Below the pieces are notes generated by a model. That model searched no databases and was not told the origin of the DNA. It saw nothing but the letters and a program-made list of their open reading frames with translations. The translations under genes and the position numbers were made by a program. Source: Epiperipatus broadwayi (lineage: Eukaryota; Onychophora; Udeonychophora; Euonychophora; Peripatidae). Taken from it: DNA of 64,000 nucleotides. The stretch covers positions 186,001 through 250,000 of the forward strand of contig JAQFVV010012976.1 of the NCBI GenBank assembly GCA_028023455.1, written 5' to 3'. Below are positions 47,191 to 60,475 of this stretch, one piece after another (positions within the stretch are counted from its first letter, which is position 1; every line of letters starts with the position of its first letter).

Positions 47191-47529
47191 TGTTAAAAAA
47201 GATGTTAAAAGGAATAATTATTATGGTTTAAATTTAGACTGCTTTATTTGGAGTTTTAATTAGATTTAGGTTAATTTAAGTTTTGCATTTATTTATGATT
47301 ACTTTAAAGTAAGGATCACCTTTTTCTAGTCATTGTTAAATAATTATAACAAATGGCTTATAGTAAAACTATATTATATTAAAATGTAGCTATCTATAAT
47401 ATTTTATAAACTTCTTGGTTTAGCATTATGAATATATATGCACGCATACATAAATACACGAAAGCAATCAAAACTTCAAGGATATCAATATCAATAACAA
47501 TCAGCAACTTGAATGTAGAGAAAACTTAC

Positions 47530-47856
47530 TAGAAGGTTGTATTATCTCTATTTTTGCAAGAGGTGTTTTACCATTTGTGTGATAGCAAAAATAAACACGC
47601 TGATCATCATCTATAAGTACAATCACTTCCAATGTCCAGTTAGTATATGTAACATGATTAATTTTTGCTCTGTATTGAAAATGACTAAATATTACTTCAT
47701 CTACATGAGTGTGCTGTTCAATATATTGATAAATTTGAGAGTCTCTTATAGCATAATATGTATCAAAACGCAAAAATTGAATATTATTTTTTGATAACAC
47801 AGGACAATTCAGTATAGCTGTATCTCCTTGAGACAATTGAATAACTGGTATATTAT
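47530..47856 (-). CDS. Ig-superfamily gene, Ig-domain exon A (most 5' of three)
   Basis: A 327-bp internal exon (109 codons). The acceptor ATCTTTTTTATAG precedes 47856 and the donor GTAAGT follows 47530, phase 1 on both sides. The domain reads like a V-set: QGDTAILNC (Cys about residue 17), INHVTYTNWTLEVIVL (E-strand pattern) and DDDQRVYFC (Cys about 90), with the D.....Y.C signature. The usual Trp after the first Cys is replaced (IQFLRFD), as in some divergent V domains. One N-glycosylation sequon (NWT). It is the first exon of the three in transcription order. A signal-peptide exon should lie further right but was not recognised. Confidence 0.8.
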
Positions 47857-48576
47857 CTATAAAAAAGATGGAGATATAAATTAATTAATAAATTAGAACT
47901 ACTGTTAGTAATATTTTTTATAAACTTTTGTGTGTGTGTGTATATATATATATATATTGAAACTGTAAGATTCAAGTTCAAATCTTAGTTTCACCTCAGT
48001 TATATTTGTTCTATCATTTTCTACCCACTCCTCCATCCCACCTAAATTTAAACCCTCAATGTTGAACTGTGTGTGTATAATAGTATTAGTTATATATATA
48101 AAAGATTGTTAAATATGCCTCATGCACATACACTCCAATATGAGATATTAACGCACTGAAAATAATTTATTAAATTTATAATATTTGATATTTTGTGTTA
48201 ATAATTATTTAGGCCAAAGTTATATAACATTTTAATTTATAAAATCTAAAAGTTATTTTTAACCTTTTTAAATATTCAAATGTATTAAAAATAGAAATTT
48301 CCCTGCTAAGTAAAATTACAAGTCATAGTGGGTGGGGAGAGACAATAGAATACTAAGAAATATTCCTGAAAACTTTTTAATTAGTTTTTAAAGAAATATC
48401 TGCAGTATAATGAGGTCATAGGTGAAATACGCAATAAAATAAAGTAAAACATTCGGATTGAAATGACAAATGGAATATGTGCTCTTAATGCACTAGTTTA
48501 CCTGCAGATATTTGAGCGGACCTGAAAGGTGAACAAATACGTAATGTCAGATGGATCTGAGAGATAAAGAGCAAGG
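47857..48576. other. No gene recognised
   Basis: AT-rich with a (TG)n(TA)n tract at 47932-47957. Confidence 0.4.
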
Positions 48577-48585
48577 TATATAAAG
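48577..48585 (+). promoter_or_regulatory. Possible TATA box
   Basis: TATATAAAG lies in a less AT-rich stretch, after GAGAGATAAAGAGCAAGG. It precedes a short open segment with a donor-like site at 48954. It could be the promoter of another LTR or of a host transcript; nothing decides between them. Confidence 0.3.
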
Positions 48586-48859
48586 TCTTGTTAAAGGTAA
48601 AATGCTTGATCTATCTATCTATCTGAATCTCCCAATGTCAGGCTAAGTTAATATCTAATGTCTAATCTCTGATCTGCCATCTGCTTTTTTATTAAAATAT
48701 GCCTTTTACGTATAGCATTGTGATGCCCTAATAGTAGGCATGAGCTATTCTCCTTTGGAAAGTGGGGGATGCACTGGATCCCCTACTTGCTTTTAAAATG
48801 AACTGAACTCATCTGCTGTAATCCATATATTGCTGCCTAATCAACTGCTTCCTACAATC

Positions 48860-48954
48860 ATGACCACTAAACGAACTATTAAGGAAAACTACTGCACCAT
48901 ACTTCATGAACGAGAGGATCATTCAGAAATGTGCACATTCTGCTTAAATCAAAG
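48860..48954 (+). other. Possible short first coding exon
   Basis: An ATG opens about 31 codons beginning MTTKRTIKEN and including HEREDHSEMCTFCLNQ, and ends at AAAG followed by GTAACC, a fair splice donor. It lies about 275 bp after a TATA-like box. The CxxC pair is not enough to name a family. No second exon was identified. Chance or retroelement leader are real alternatives. Confidence 0.2.
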
Positions 48955-50850
48955 GTAACCAGTACCCAAAATCTCTAAGAACTTTCACACTCTTTATTCA
49001 AACTAGAACTCATATCTTTAATTTGTATGGTTATGTTTATAATTTCTCCTCATGTAAATTCTTTTTAAAACACTAAACTTCTTAAAATCTATAACCTTGT
49101 ATTGTTTAATTACTACAAGATCTTTCCTTTTCTTTGGGTATTCAATTCTATTAATATTTATTTATTGATGTAATTAATTTCATGCCTCAATAATTTCCAA
49201 CTTAGCATCTTAACTTTATTAAATATTAGCCTTCACCAAAATGCGCGAAGTCATTAAATCACATATTTATAGTAAACTTGTCTTATATTGATAAAGTGAC
49301 TAGCTCGGGAATTATACAATCTTTATATTTCATATATTATTGCTTGGATGTGTCTCATTTTATATTAATATGCTTTCTTGTATCGTTCTTATATTTTAAT
49401 GAATTATCTTAGCTTCAGAGACGCATCTAACTTTCATGATTAGCTATTAGTGTGGGTATACCATAATTTGTACAGGTGGATATCTTAACTTGACAATAGA
49501 AATATGATAGAATTATAATCTTTACCCCTTTTATTATTAGTATCAATTGGTATCCATTGACTTTAACTTTATAATCAAACCAATCTCATGTTGTTTGGGG
49601 GCTTGTAAGTTAATCACTCATAAATGTGGGTCTTGAGAGTGAGTCATCATTTATTAGCAATTAAATATAAATCCTGTTCTATTATCAAACGATAGGTGTT
49701 ATTATTGAGTGATGCCAAAGTTTTTCTTATTTTAAGCCAAGGAAATCACCGGATACCTATGTTTAAATGTATCGTTCTGCTCCATATGGAAGGGCATAGT
49801 TTAAAGTGCTCCCATGGAAAGCTGAGTCTGTCATGCAGTCGGATAGTAACAGTGGCAGAAGTTCCCATACACCCAGACTTGCAATTATGACCAGTCTTGT
49901 AGGGTCCCTGGCAGAAAACCTGCCCACAAGTTTATATTTCCCTCCTGGCTTGCATCTCAAAGTACACTCCATTATTATTCTATGGCATCTCTATCAATAC
50001 CACCTCTCATCCATTTAATTATTCTTTTATTCCCTGCTTATGATTTCACTTCCCAAGCTTCCCATGTTATTTGCTCTCCAATAACAGGCCCTCTTTAGAA
50101 TTAATCATGTAAATAAAACTTTATATATAATCTATTGTTGGAATGAGTTAATTTGCAGCCGTATATCTCATTCAACTTTTACCTCACATGATAGCTAATG
50201 TACTTATTCTGGGGCATAAAATAAGGGCTTTCTACCATTAAAGACCCAAAGGGACAGGTCAAATTAACACCTTAATAACATAAACAAACTCATACCTTAT
50301 TAGGAGTACTGATTAAGATCAAACTCCAAGCTTGTAAATAAATTTATATCAATATTAAATATAGTTTTAATTATATCTACAACTTCATGTCTATTTTCTT
50401 AATGCCCTATAGCCATAGTGTCTCGTTGTCGAAATAAATTAAATATAATAAGGTCATTCATTAGATTAATAATAATATTAGTTGTAATAGAATTAGTTAC
50501 AGTCTCTTGCATCTCCCTGACCCTCATGGCCTAAAAGATGTTTGCTAAGGTGGTGGAAAGTACATTATTCCATAGTTATATGTTCTGTAATCCATCTACT
50601 AGATTCAATCTCAGCATTGCAGGCCCTGAATCCACCTATAGGCTGCTTTTCGACTGTAGTGGAGGGAAGATGCAACTGGTTAACAAGATATATGAATTCT
50701 GTCTGACTGTTACAATATATATATATATATTGTACCCTCCTCCCCCGTCGTCGCCTCTCACACCAAAACAATCTATAATAATAATGTTTAAAATATATTC
50801 CGGGTTCTCTCTCTCTAGCTCAGTCTTAAACAAAAATGAATGAAATTAAT
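48955..50850. other. Less AT-rich stretch, unresolved; possible LTR
   Basis: GC content is higher than in the flanks (notably 49750-50000 and 50540-50770). No protein family was recognised in any frame. Together with the TATA-like box at 48577 this could be a long LTR like those at 1221 and 59890, but no matching ends were found. Confidence 0.3.
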
Positions 50851-53800
50851 TTATTAAAAATGATTACTACTAGCTCTAAACTTTAAAATATAAATACAGT
50901 TATATTATTAAAAATTTATTATTTTCATGAAACATTGATCGACGACACGGGAAGCGAGACAGACTACATTGAGATATATCCACATGATACTATCCCAATG
51001 GCATAAGAACACTATACTAAATAATCGACTTATGGCATTCTTATGACTTTCCAAGCTCTTTTTATTCCGATTAAGATAATAATCATATCTTATTACTCTT
51101 TGTAATAATAATCTAGCTCAATTAAATAATTTAAGTAAATAAATGAAATAAAATCAAATCAAATAAATCTCAGGTTCATAAATTGCATTTAAACTGATTT
51201 AAATTACGGTAGTAAACTATGAGAAGGGAATTTTATGTCATAAATTCACTACGTAACAACTAACAATAATAAATAAGAATAATGATAATAATAGTATAAT
51301 GTAATCCTATTTCTTCTTAATTGAAATAAATAAATAAATAAATATTACGTTCGTGGTAGTATTTAATAATCTGACAATCAAAATACGTGTTGTAATATTA
51401 GCATATAATTTATTTTAATATTGTGGCAACCAACTTATGACCCATAAATGATCTAATGATAATCCCTTAATTTTATCATACCAATGAAATTTCAAGAATT
51501 ATTATAACACTTTTATGTTTATCTACTCAGTGCAAAATTATATGTTTGTTGCAATTATAAATGTGTATTGCGATATCATGCATTCTATGTGGAGAAATAT
51601 AACTAAGACACGAAGCTTACAAATAAATTTACAACATAGTTTATTAATAATTATACAAATAACAATATTTACATTATGTACATCGGATATCCCTACTTTC
51701 CTGTTACAAAATTACTTTACTAGTTTATCTCTTAACATTAAATTTCTACTTATTTTATTTTAAACTCTTATACAGTATTATTATTATTATTATATCTGAT
51801 TTTAGTTTAGCTTGTTACAAAAATGTATCTATCAATAATTATCATTACTACTTTATATCTCTATTAATTTTAAAATTATATTTTTACAAAATTTTTACCT
51901 TCGTAGTAAAAATTATACAAAATCATAAAATTCTATTTTTATATTATTCGTATGGAATCCTAAAGATTCAAACCCTTCTTGACATTTTGATGTTCCGTTT
52001 TATTACCGACCATACAATAATTATTAATCCAATACTTATCCAAGCCTTTGCTTCGTATGGTAATTACACTCATTAACATACCATGCACAAATACATATAT
52101 CATTTACACATTATTGAATCATTTTTCAACCAACATGCAATCTCTATTTTTAATATCATATAAACTATTAAAATTTGATTATTACTTTAAAAACTTTGCT
52201 TAAATTTTTCCTTTAAAATCTTATATTCATTTCAGAATTACTTTTTAAAACTATATCATATGATTCTTCATCTCTTTATGACATTTATACTTTCATTTTT
52301 AAAATAACAGTTCTAACTCATTCTAGTAAATAACTATTCTTACATAACAACAACCTAGCCTCATTTCTATTTTATGTATCATTTCTATAAAAATATCTTT
52401 CTGACGATGTATATTCATGAAACAAGGATAGCGAAAATAGATGCGCAGGATCAAAACAACTAGAATATTATCCGTTATAAAACTTGACAATGATGGCACA
52501 GTGAATTTAAAGAACACCATAGAGGAGTGACCTTTATCTGTCTATCCACCTCTACTATAGGAGTGATGCTAAAGCTATTCCTTCAGCTTTATATAACATC
52601 AAAAAGTTTCAAAGATACGTAAAACACTGTCCAAAACATATGTGTTCAGTGATAGGACTTAGTTAGCTATACTGAAGTCACACAAAATACTATGATCCAT
52701 ATATTTGATTTTTCTTATTTCTTGGCAAAAAACATCATCTTGGTTTCCTTTACACCAGTACTACCAAGTCACTATCCGATTTTATTTCTCTAGATTTATC
52801 TATGCATTACATCGACAAATTTCTGTCTACATTTCTAACAATAATAAAATTCATTTTTAGTTCAAACTATACAGCTATTCTTAAGAAAATCTTTTACTAC
52901 TTATCTCGTATATTTATAATATACCAACTATTTTAAAATTATCTGAATATTTTTGCAAACATAAAAGTTCAAAAGAATCACATAATTATTATGATACTTA
53001 TTATTAATTATATTTTTAAAACAACTTATTGCATGCACATTTAAAATTATTACTATCTCAAATATATGTTTAATGTTGGATAAAATGTGTACTTATAATT
53101 TAAAAACTTTCATACATCATTCTTCATTAATAGATGACCTAAAAAAAAAATACATTATGCATTATCAATAATATCACAATTACCAAAACGATCTCTATCT
53201 TCTTGATCGTATTCTGAAGGCTTCACCATTCCATTACTTCTTGTAGATATTTAAAACTTCCATACATACATTTTATTTTATAATAATATTTCTACCATTC
53301 TATTAAGCTATTATATTTAAAAATTCATTCTTCTTAAATTCATGTTTATATGTTTCCCTAAGCTAATATAGAATTTTTATAGTTTAAATACAATCAAATA
53401 AAAATATTAAATTATATTTACGATACTGCTTTGTCGAACTTGCTTGCAAATTGTTCATAGTAAAGCTAAAAAAAAATATATACTTTATTTCCTTTTTTTT
53501 TTTTTCTTTCAGTCACTTAATGTTCTATAAAAAAAATAACTCTGTTTAATAATCTTCATCGACGATGATCCTTAGTTTTCTCAATATTTTATACACTTAT
53601 TAATTCTTGATGTCTTCAACATAGTCTGCCAGCTTTTTTCCCGCGCGCTTGGTTTTTCCCCGATGCATCTTGTACGGACTTTTAAAATCTTCAATAAAAT
53701 TTTGGTTTCCATGGATCCATTTTCATTTAGTTGAGCAATTTAATTTTAACATTTTAAAATCAAGCATTTTTCTTCATTGAATACGTTATACTATTTTTTC

Positions 53801-55977
53801 TAATAAGATAAAGTTTAGGCATCTTGCCATAAAATACTTATAGCACTTTAATCTTTTTTACTTTTCTTTATTTCACGATTCTGGAAATATATCTTAATAC
53901 TGTTTCCCTTTAAAAATAAACACTTTTCTTCATTATTATTTTCTTGGCACTAGAACGCATATTAAAATTTTGTTCATAGAGAAGTATAACTTAGTTTTAA
54001 GATAGCTCTATAAATTTATTGTCATAAATTGTTCTTGACGAACAGCAGCTTCTTTTTCAGATTTTCACATATCGTCCTAATTGTATTCCTTTCAATTATA
54101 AGATTAAGTTTCAGGTTGAGCACAATTAAAGTGGCATAAAGATAATTTCCAATTATTTTTCTTTCATCAATCACTTTAAACATTTCTTCTTGTACTTCCA
54201 TGTTACTGTAGGCTTTCTGGTTAAATTTGAATAAAATTTCCTGGTAAGATCACTTATAAAATTAGAAATTCATGTCTTTGCAGTCAAAAATATATTATAT
54301 GTTACAGTATAACTTTTAGAATAATACGAAATTATAGATTTATATTACTTTCAGCTACGATGTTAACAGCTATCAAAATGTGTTACTTTCCCTTTCACTT
54401 TTACATTCCTTCTCCCGCTCTGTATAATTCTTAGATTTTTTGTCTGTTAATTTTACATCCTTTGATTGGTTAATATTTATTTTAGCGTGAACAATTTATT
54501 CATTTTATTTTGATAACAGAATGTATGTTATAAAATTAAGAATTGATGACGTAATGTCTGGAATATTTCCCAGACTAATATTATTAAATTCAATTATAGT
54601 TTTTTATAAAAAATTTTCTAAGCTTTAAAATAATTATTAAAACAATATTTAATATTTTTAACTTTCACTTTAAAGATCGATGGCAATTATATCTAGTTTT
54701 AAATTCACACAGTTTATTATTATTTTACCAAGAGTGTGCGTGAAGGTATTTAATATACGGTCACGTGTTTACTAACTTTATAAAAATGATTTTTTATTTA
54801 CGTCTTGGTTTAAATTACCAAAACTGATATATATTTTTTTATAGAATTTGGAAAATAATTTATAATGTTAAACTAAATATAATTCTCACCATCCCACAGT
54901 TTATTAATAAATTATACTCTATTAAATTGATTATTAAATATAATTATACACTACATTTTATTTATTTAATTTATTAGCTTTAAAATATTATATTCAAATT
55001 ATTAATCTACTTTTAACTATCTATAGCTGTATTATTTTGTATGGCCAGCTTTCACAACCATAAGCAATGATATTTAAGCTTTATTTAATTGTTTTCTTTT
55101 AAAATAATTTATTACACTGTTACCTACCAGGTATTTTTAGCTTTAAATTGTACTATAAAATCTTATTCTCTTATTATTATTTATATACCTTACAAATATA
55201 GCTTAGAATTTAAAATTTTTTAATAATTGACCTTTCTACCCTACCTATGACCTACAGACAAGGGCACAATATATATATATATATATAAAATAAACAAAGG
55301 TGCTTCTGGTGCACTATTGATGAGATCATGAGTTTATTGATTGTTATGCATGACTACCAAAGAAGCATTTATTAATTTCACATGAATAAGGAGTTTTATA
55401 TTATTTGTAGAAATTATTCCTTTGATATTTTATGGACAACTCAGTTATCATCCCTACCCCCTCCCTATATTGTATAGAAATAAATAGATGAGATATATAA
55501 TTAAAAAATCAAAAATATAATTCGAAAATAGGAGTTTTAAAATAACAATAGTTACATTATTTTGCCTATATGTTAATAAATTATATTTGGAAATAAGCAT
55601 TATATACATTGAGAGAAGGAATATTTATTTACAGTGCCATCTTTTCTCCATAAAAGTGTTTCTCATTTATATTCCAATTAAAAACCAATGAAGAATCATG
55701 AAATAAGATTACAGTGGATAATAAAGAAAGAATATTAAAAGTTAATAAATCTAATTAACAAATTATACTAGAATATTCAAAAGTCTAGTATTTTATAGCA
55801 GTATATCAGCATTTGGAGTTATGCATAAAATAATAATGAATATTTTCATTTTAAATAACAGTTGAGGAAAGTAAATGAACAGTACTTCCATGGATTATAA
55901 TATTTTTATAAATAGATTATCACCATTATGATATTATTTTTTATTACATTTATTCCATAACACATGTTTTATTTTAC
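50851..55977. other. No gene recognised
   Basis: AT-rich with pyrimidine-rich segments at 52100-54500. A hairpin GTCTGG / CCAGAC lies at about 54557-54576. A small GC-rich patch at 53636-53680 (CCCGCGCGCTTGG) is unexplained. Confidence 0.4.
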
Positions 55978-55978
55978 T

Positions 55979-56051
<73 letters not shown>
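55978..56051. repeat. (TA)n microsatellite
   Basis: About 74 bp of TA units with one short interruption (AAATAAAA) near 56006-56015. A family B element follows immediately. Confidence 0.95.
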
Positions 56052-56054
<3 letters not shown>

Positions 56055-56228
56055 GGGACTTGAATGTGTGGGAAATGATAATCTGGACTAAGTGATGAGA
56101 GCTGGTTCTGCGCAAAATATGTATATTGGAGATCATTTATTTTTTTCACATATATGTAGTCATGTGTATCAGTTATATAAGATGGAGCTGTAGGGAGCTT
56201 GAATGTCTGAATTCAAGACCTTTCTAAT
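56052..56228 (+). mobile_element. Hammerhead family B, truncated copy
   Basis: Starts at the TA tract and shows GGAAATGATAATCTGGAC, the decayed hammerhead, TAGTCATGTGTATCAG and a tail with TTGAATGTCTGAATTCAAG. It lacks the part before the microsatellite. Confidence 0.65.
56087..56130 (+). ncRNA. Decayed hammerhead motif, family B
   Basis: Aligns base by base with 7826-7869, but the core is GUGAUGA (C3 to G), G12 is A, and stem II is weakened (GAGCU / UGCGC). Inactive relic. Confidence 0.55.
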
Positions 56229-56740
56229 TACATTTAGCATAGACAATATACATAATTAAATATTATATATATATATACTTTTAGAGAAAGGTTAAAAACT
56301 TTATCATATGTTCTTGCTCATTTATAATAGTCAAACAATGTTTTTTTAACTATAGAGGAACTTCTCGAACCTTGACCAAAATAGCAATTTTATAAAGACA
56401 AAAATGGCAATCTTATCTTTAATTTAAATTCCCACTTATATAGGCCAATCTGAAGCATCTTGGTTTGGGAGAATGAAGATGTTAGTCTCTTCACTTTTTA
56501 AGTCCACTATTTCCTTTACAAATTAACCTTCGTGAAATCTTGTGATTTACAACAAGTTAATATTACGTAGTTTTAAAAATAAAAATAAAAGATTGTGTAT
56601 ATTTTTCTTTTAAAACAGAATAAAACTATTGAGATTGGGTGGGGGGGATCTAAAGTTAGAATAAAATTTGTTTTTAAAGAAAACTCTCATTTTTTATAAG
56701 TTAAAATGATAGAATGCATAAACGTAGTCAAAGGGTAAAA
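56229..56740. other. No gene recognised
   Basis: AT-rich; a G run at 56640-56647. Confidence 0.4.
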
Positions 56741-57175
56741 ACAAGTATATACAGAGAGAAAGATAACATCTATCTAACCTGAACTACTGAATGTGCTTTC
56801 TCCATTGAAACCACTTCCAAGAGCAAAAGTGTTTCTACTAATCACTACTGATATGTCTACACAATGAGGCAAGTCCATGATAGGAGTGGAAGCTGGTATG
56901 ACTATGGCAGACTCGAGGCAAGCTGTCTAACACAGTCAGAAGAGTCATTTAACACACTCGAGGCAAGCTGACCAGTACAGCTGGAAGAGTTAAGGTAAGC
57001 TAAGCATACAGCTGGAAGTGAGTCTAGTCATTCGGCACAACCAGCACAGTATTAACTACATTTATCTACATACAACTGTATTTTGGGAGTGTTCATCTTT
57101 TTTTGTTATTACTGTTAGTTTGAGTCTGAATCCTGCAATTCAGCCAAACAAACTAAAGTTAGCTATATATACGTA
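56741..57175. repeat. Less AT-rich repeat with internal short repeats
   Basis: Contains CTCGAGGCAAGCTG twice (about 56913 and 56956) and AGCTGGAAG.G repeatedly (56978-57020). No coding frame. It could be part of an LTR or of a satellite; no other copy is in the window. Confidence 0.35.
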
Positions 57176-57699
57176 TTAAAATTAATTAGAAAATTAAGAG
57201 TTTTGTTTATTAATTTCAACTGTAATATTCTTCCAACATATAGTTATAGAATATGATATATAAGAACCAATGATACAACTGTTTTTTTAATATCTAAAAA
57301 CAATATTGACAAATAGTAACAAAATACCTAGTTTTAGTTTTGACACTGGAGTTCTGCTGTGATATAAAATCATGCTCTGGCACTAGTAGCTTATAAAATT
57401 ACTACCATAAGATGAATACAGAGAAGCTGCAAATTTGTTTTGAGGTGATGCCTTTTGATTGACTTGCTTTACAATAATAGTGGATTATGATTAATAATAA
57501 CCAGTTATTTTTCATTAGGTAAGTGGATATTTTATTATTAATCATATTTATTTTAATACCTGAACAGATAAATCGTTCAGCTTCTCATTCTGTAAATTCT
57601 TTTTGGTTTCAAGACAATGAGACAATCCATCAACTTATTCATAACAATTGTTTATTTATATTAGTTGACAAAGTTGATGAAAAATATTAATTGTCAATG
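57176..57699. other. No gene recognised
   Basis: AT-rich spacer. Confidence 0.4.
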
Positions 57700-59400
57700 A
57701 TATGAATATAGATGTATTATTAAAACTAATAAAAAAGAAAGAGAGGGATTATAAAAAAACTCCATTTGAAAAATATCATAGAAAGTTAGTGCAAAATTGG
57801 CAATCGGAATAAAATACATAATGGAGAATTTCTAAAATGAAGAAAGATTTTAAAGTATATTGTTGATCATGAATTAATAAATAAAGAGAATCTAAAAAAG
57901 CTAAGGGGCTGTAATGATCTTAATTTTATGTGTATATAATTTGATATATCTGAGAGATTAGATTTGATAGCATTTGAGAAAAATTGGTAAGAATGGAAAG
58001 CAGATAAGCTCTAAATCTAAACTAAGCAGGTTAAAGTAATATCTTGAAAAGCTGCTAAATTTAAAATTTATGAAAAAGACAATGACAATGACAGAGTAAA
58101 GAAAATATTTAATGGATGTTTGTATAGATTTAATAAAATTACCTGATAAAATTGAAAGAAATATATTTTAGAAAGTGAAAAAATATAAAAGGAAAGAGAA
58201 GTTTATAAAGTATAAAGAAACAATTGAAAAAGAAGAAAATAAAAGTTTGGTAAGATAGTTATACATAAAAATAATAATAGCTAAAATATAATAAAAATGG
58301 AAATTAAATTTAGTTCAAAATTAATTGAGGAAATAATAGTGCATAAAGATGAGAATGATGAAAAGAGACATATCAGAAAAAACATGGATGTTAAAGAATG
58401 AGATTTGCATTATTAAAAAATTAGTTTAGACTTGGGTTGAGCAGTACAATTAGGAGATTTAAAATGAAGAGGAGAATTAAATGTTTTAGCACTCAAAATG
58501 TTAATACTTATAAGAAATGAAGTGAAGATTGGATTAAGAAAAACTTTAATGAACTTTTAGAAAGTAATGAGATTACTGAAAAATGTGTGTAATAATTAGA
58601 TCATTTTATAAAAGAAATACAAAAGATTTTATATTAATAATTGTCTAGAGACTAGTGACAATAACAATTTTTGTATATAAAATAATTTCATATATAATAA
58701 TAAATAGGATAGGAAATGAGATGCAGGAATATAAACAAAGATTCAAATGAATTTTATTTAGGAATAGAGCTATTAGTGATATATTTATTACTTCTCAATT
58801 GGTTAAAATAACTTTTAAAACTCACAATTATTGATGGAATTCTTATAAAAAAGATTTATAACAGGATGGATAGAAAAATATGTGAAGTTTTGAAAATAGA
58901 TTTGGAATTATTAAGGTTAATTAAGATTCTTACAGAAAATCAACTGTGAAATTTAAACAAGAAATGGAATTCAAACAGAAATTTCCATTGCCAACTTATT
59001 ATTTACTTTGTTTTTAAGAAAACAAAAGATTGAAGATAGAAGTGGAAACCAGAAAAACATGTAACATGATAAATCTTTTTTTTTTGCAAATTGTATAAAA
59101 AATATGAAATCATTACTAAAGAAATTTACAGAAACAAAAAGAAAATGAAAATTAAAGTTAGTGAAAAAAAGCTTAAGTTATAATTATTAACAGAAAGAGT
59201 AAAATTAAGAAATGAAAAATAGGAAATATACAATCTTGGAGATAAATGTATGCATTTAAGTATTTTATTAAATAAAAGAAATTAGTGGAAGGCATGGTTA
59301 ATTCATAAAGAAAGCAAATAATTAGAAGGGATTAAAAATTTGGTATATTTCTAATATGAATATTTAGAATAGTTTGAAAAAAAATAATAATACCTGCTTT
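57700..59400 (+). pseudogene. Heavily decayed LINE reverse transcriptase (tentative)
   Basis: The plus strand is A-rich with lysine- and asparagine-rich broken frames. Stitched frames between about 58690 and 58920 resemble the start of a LINE reverse transcriptase: EMQEYKQRF, then NRAISDIFITSQLVKITF, similar to the QAGFR..RS..DHI block, followed by KDL and KICEVLKIDLELLRLIKIL. Upstream (57700-58600) only the composition is suggestive. There are many stops and no clear ends. Confidence 0.4.
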
Positions 59401-59889
59401 AATATTTGGAAATAAAGCATATTGTAATAACAGGAAATTAAAAAAAAATTGTGATTCAGAAGTATAATCATTGGATAAATATAATTAATTTTATAATTAG
59501 TTGCTTAGGTGATCATATGATGTTCGAACATTAAAATGACATCTTTTGACTAAACTAAGATTTTTTTTAACTTTTTATTTCTGCTATTTTACCATTGTGC
59601 TAAGCTGCAGAAGATTATCATGTGGGAATTTTTAACAGCAAATGAATATCCTTAAAATGAAGTAAAATTATTTTTTAATGAGATAAAATACAAGTATTTG
59701 CAAGTATTTAATTAAAAATATATTAAAAAACATTTAATTTGATATAATATAGTACATAGAGAATTTAAAACAAATGTATTTTTTAATATTTATATAAAAA
59801 TAAGCTAGAGGCATATAGAACATAATTTAGGTTTATAATTATAGTTAGAGAAGTAGATTAGCTATTAGATAAAACATATATATATATAT
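59401..59889. other. No gene recognised
   Basis: AT-rich spacer ending in a (TA)n tract where the next element is inserted. Confidence 0.4.
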
Positions 59890-60390
59890 TGTAACGATAT
59901 ATAAATATTTCGTTACATTAATCCAGAATAAAAACTTAAAAGTTCGCAAATAAAAGTAAAAAACTAAATGCTAAAATTAAAAATGTTTGTTATACGTATA
60001 TACATTCGCACAGATGCTAAACTTTAAAAAAAATTTTTTTTTCATAAACAAAAAAAAAAAGTATTTGAACACAAGATTGAAATATAAAAATATTTTAATA
60101 AAAAAAATACCTTCGTATTTTTCAGACGCTTATTTCTAAGGTTACAGCCTTAGTAAATTATTACTTAGTAAGTTAAAATAAAAACAGGTATTAATTAATT
60201 CCTGTAATCTATAAATGGAAATGGTTGTTTATTAATTATCTAAAAGCTGTGTAATTAAAAAGTCAGATGAAAAGTTAGATAAGAGAAGAAAGAAATTTTA
60301 GCTTGACCAATGGAAGCACTAAGCCTTGGCTCGGACCCTAACGAAAGTGATAGATTAGTGACGTTTTGTTCATTGAATCCTTGTGGATAA

Positions 60391-60398
60391 TATAAAAA
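60391..60398 (+). promoter_or_regulatory. TATA box of the LTR-like unit
   Basis: TATAAAAA precedes GGGAAATACAG and then TTTTTTCAGACAG, where transcription would start about 25-30 bp downstream. Compare the TATA box at 1753. Confidence 0.45.
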
Positions 60399-60440
60399 GG
60401 GAAATACAGTTTTTTCAGACAGTTCCAGCATTTTGTGTTT

Positions 60441-60475
60441 GAGAGATGTGGTATGATGCACATACCACACTCTCT
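60441..60475 (+). other. RNA hairpin shortly after the predicted start site
   Basis: GTGGTATG / CATACCAC form 8 perfect pairs around a 5-nt loop, extended through a one-base bulge by GAGAG / CTCTC. It would lie about 20-55 nt into the transcript and is followed by a 13-A run. A structured leader is plausible; a role is not shown. Confidence 0.5.

Noticed and set aside
49696-50018. Overlapping 64-70 codon frames on both strands
   Set aside because: Both strands are open because the stretch is less AT-rich; no domain, start context or splice site favours any of them.
60255-60470. 71-codon minus-strand open frame
   Set aside because: It covers the LTR-like promoter and hairpin region on the opposite strand, with no domain and no splice sites supporting an exon of the Ig gene.
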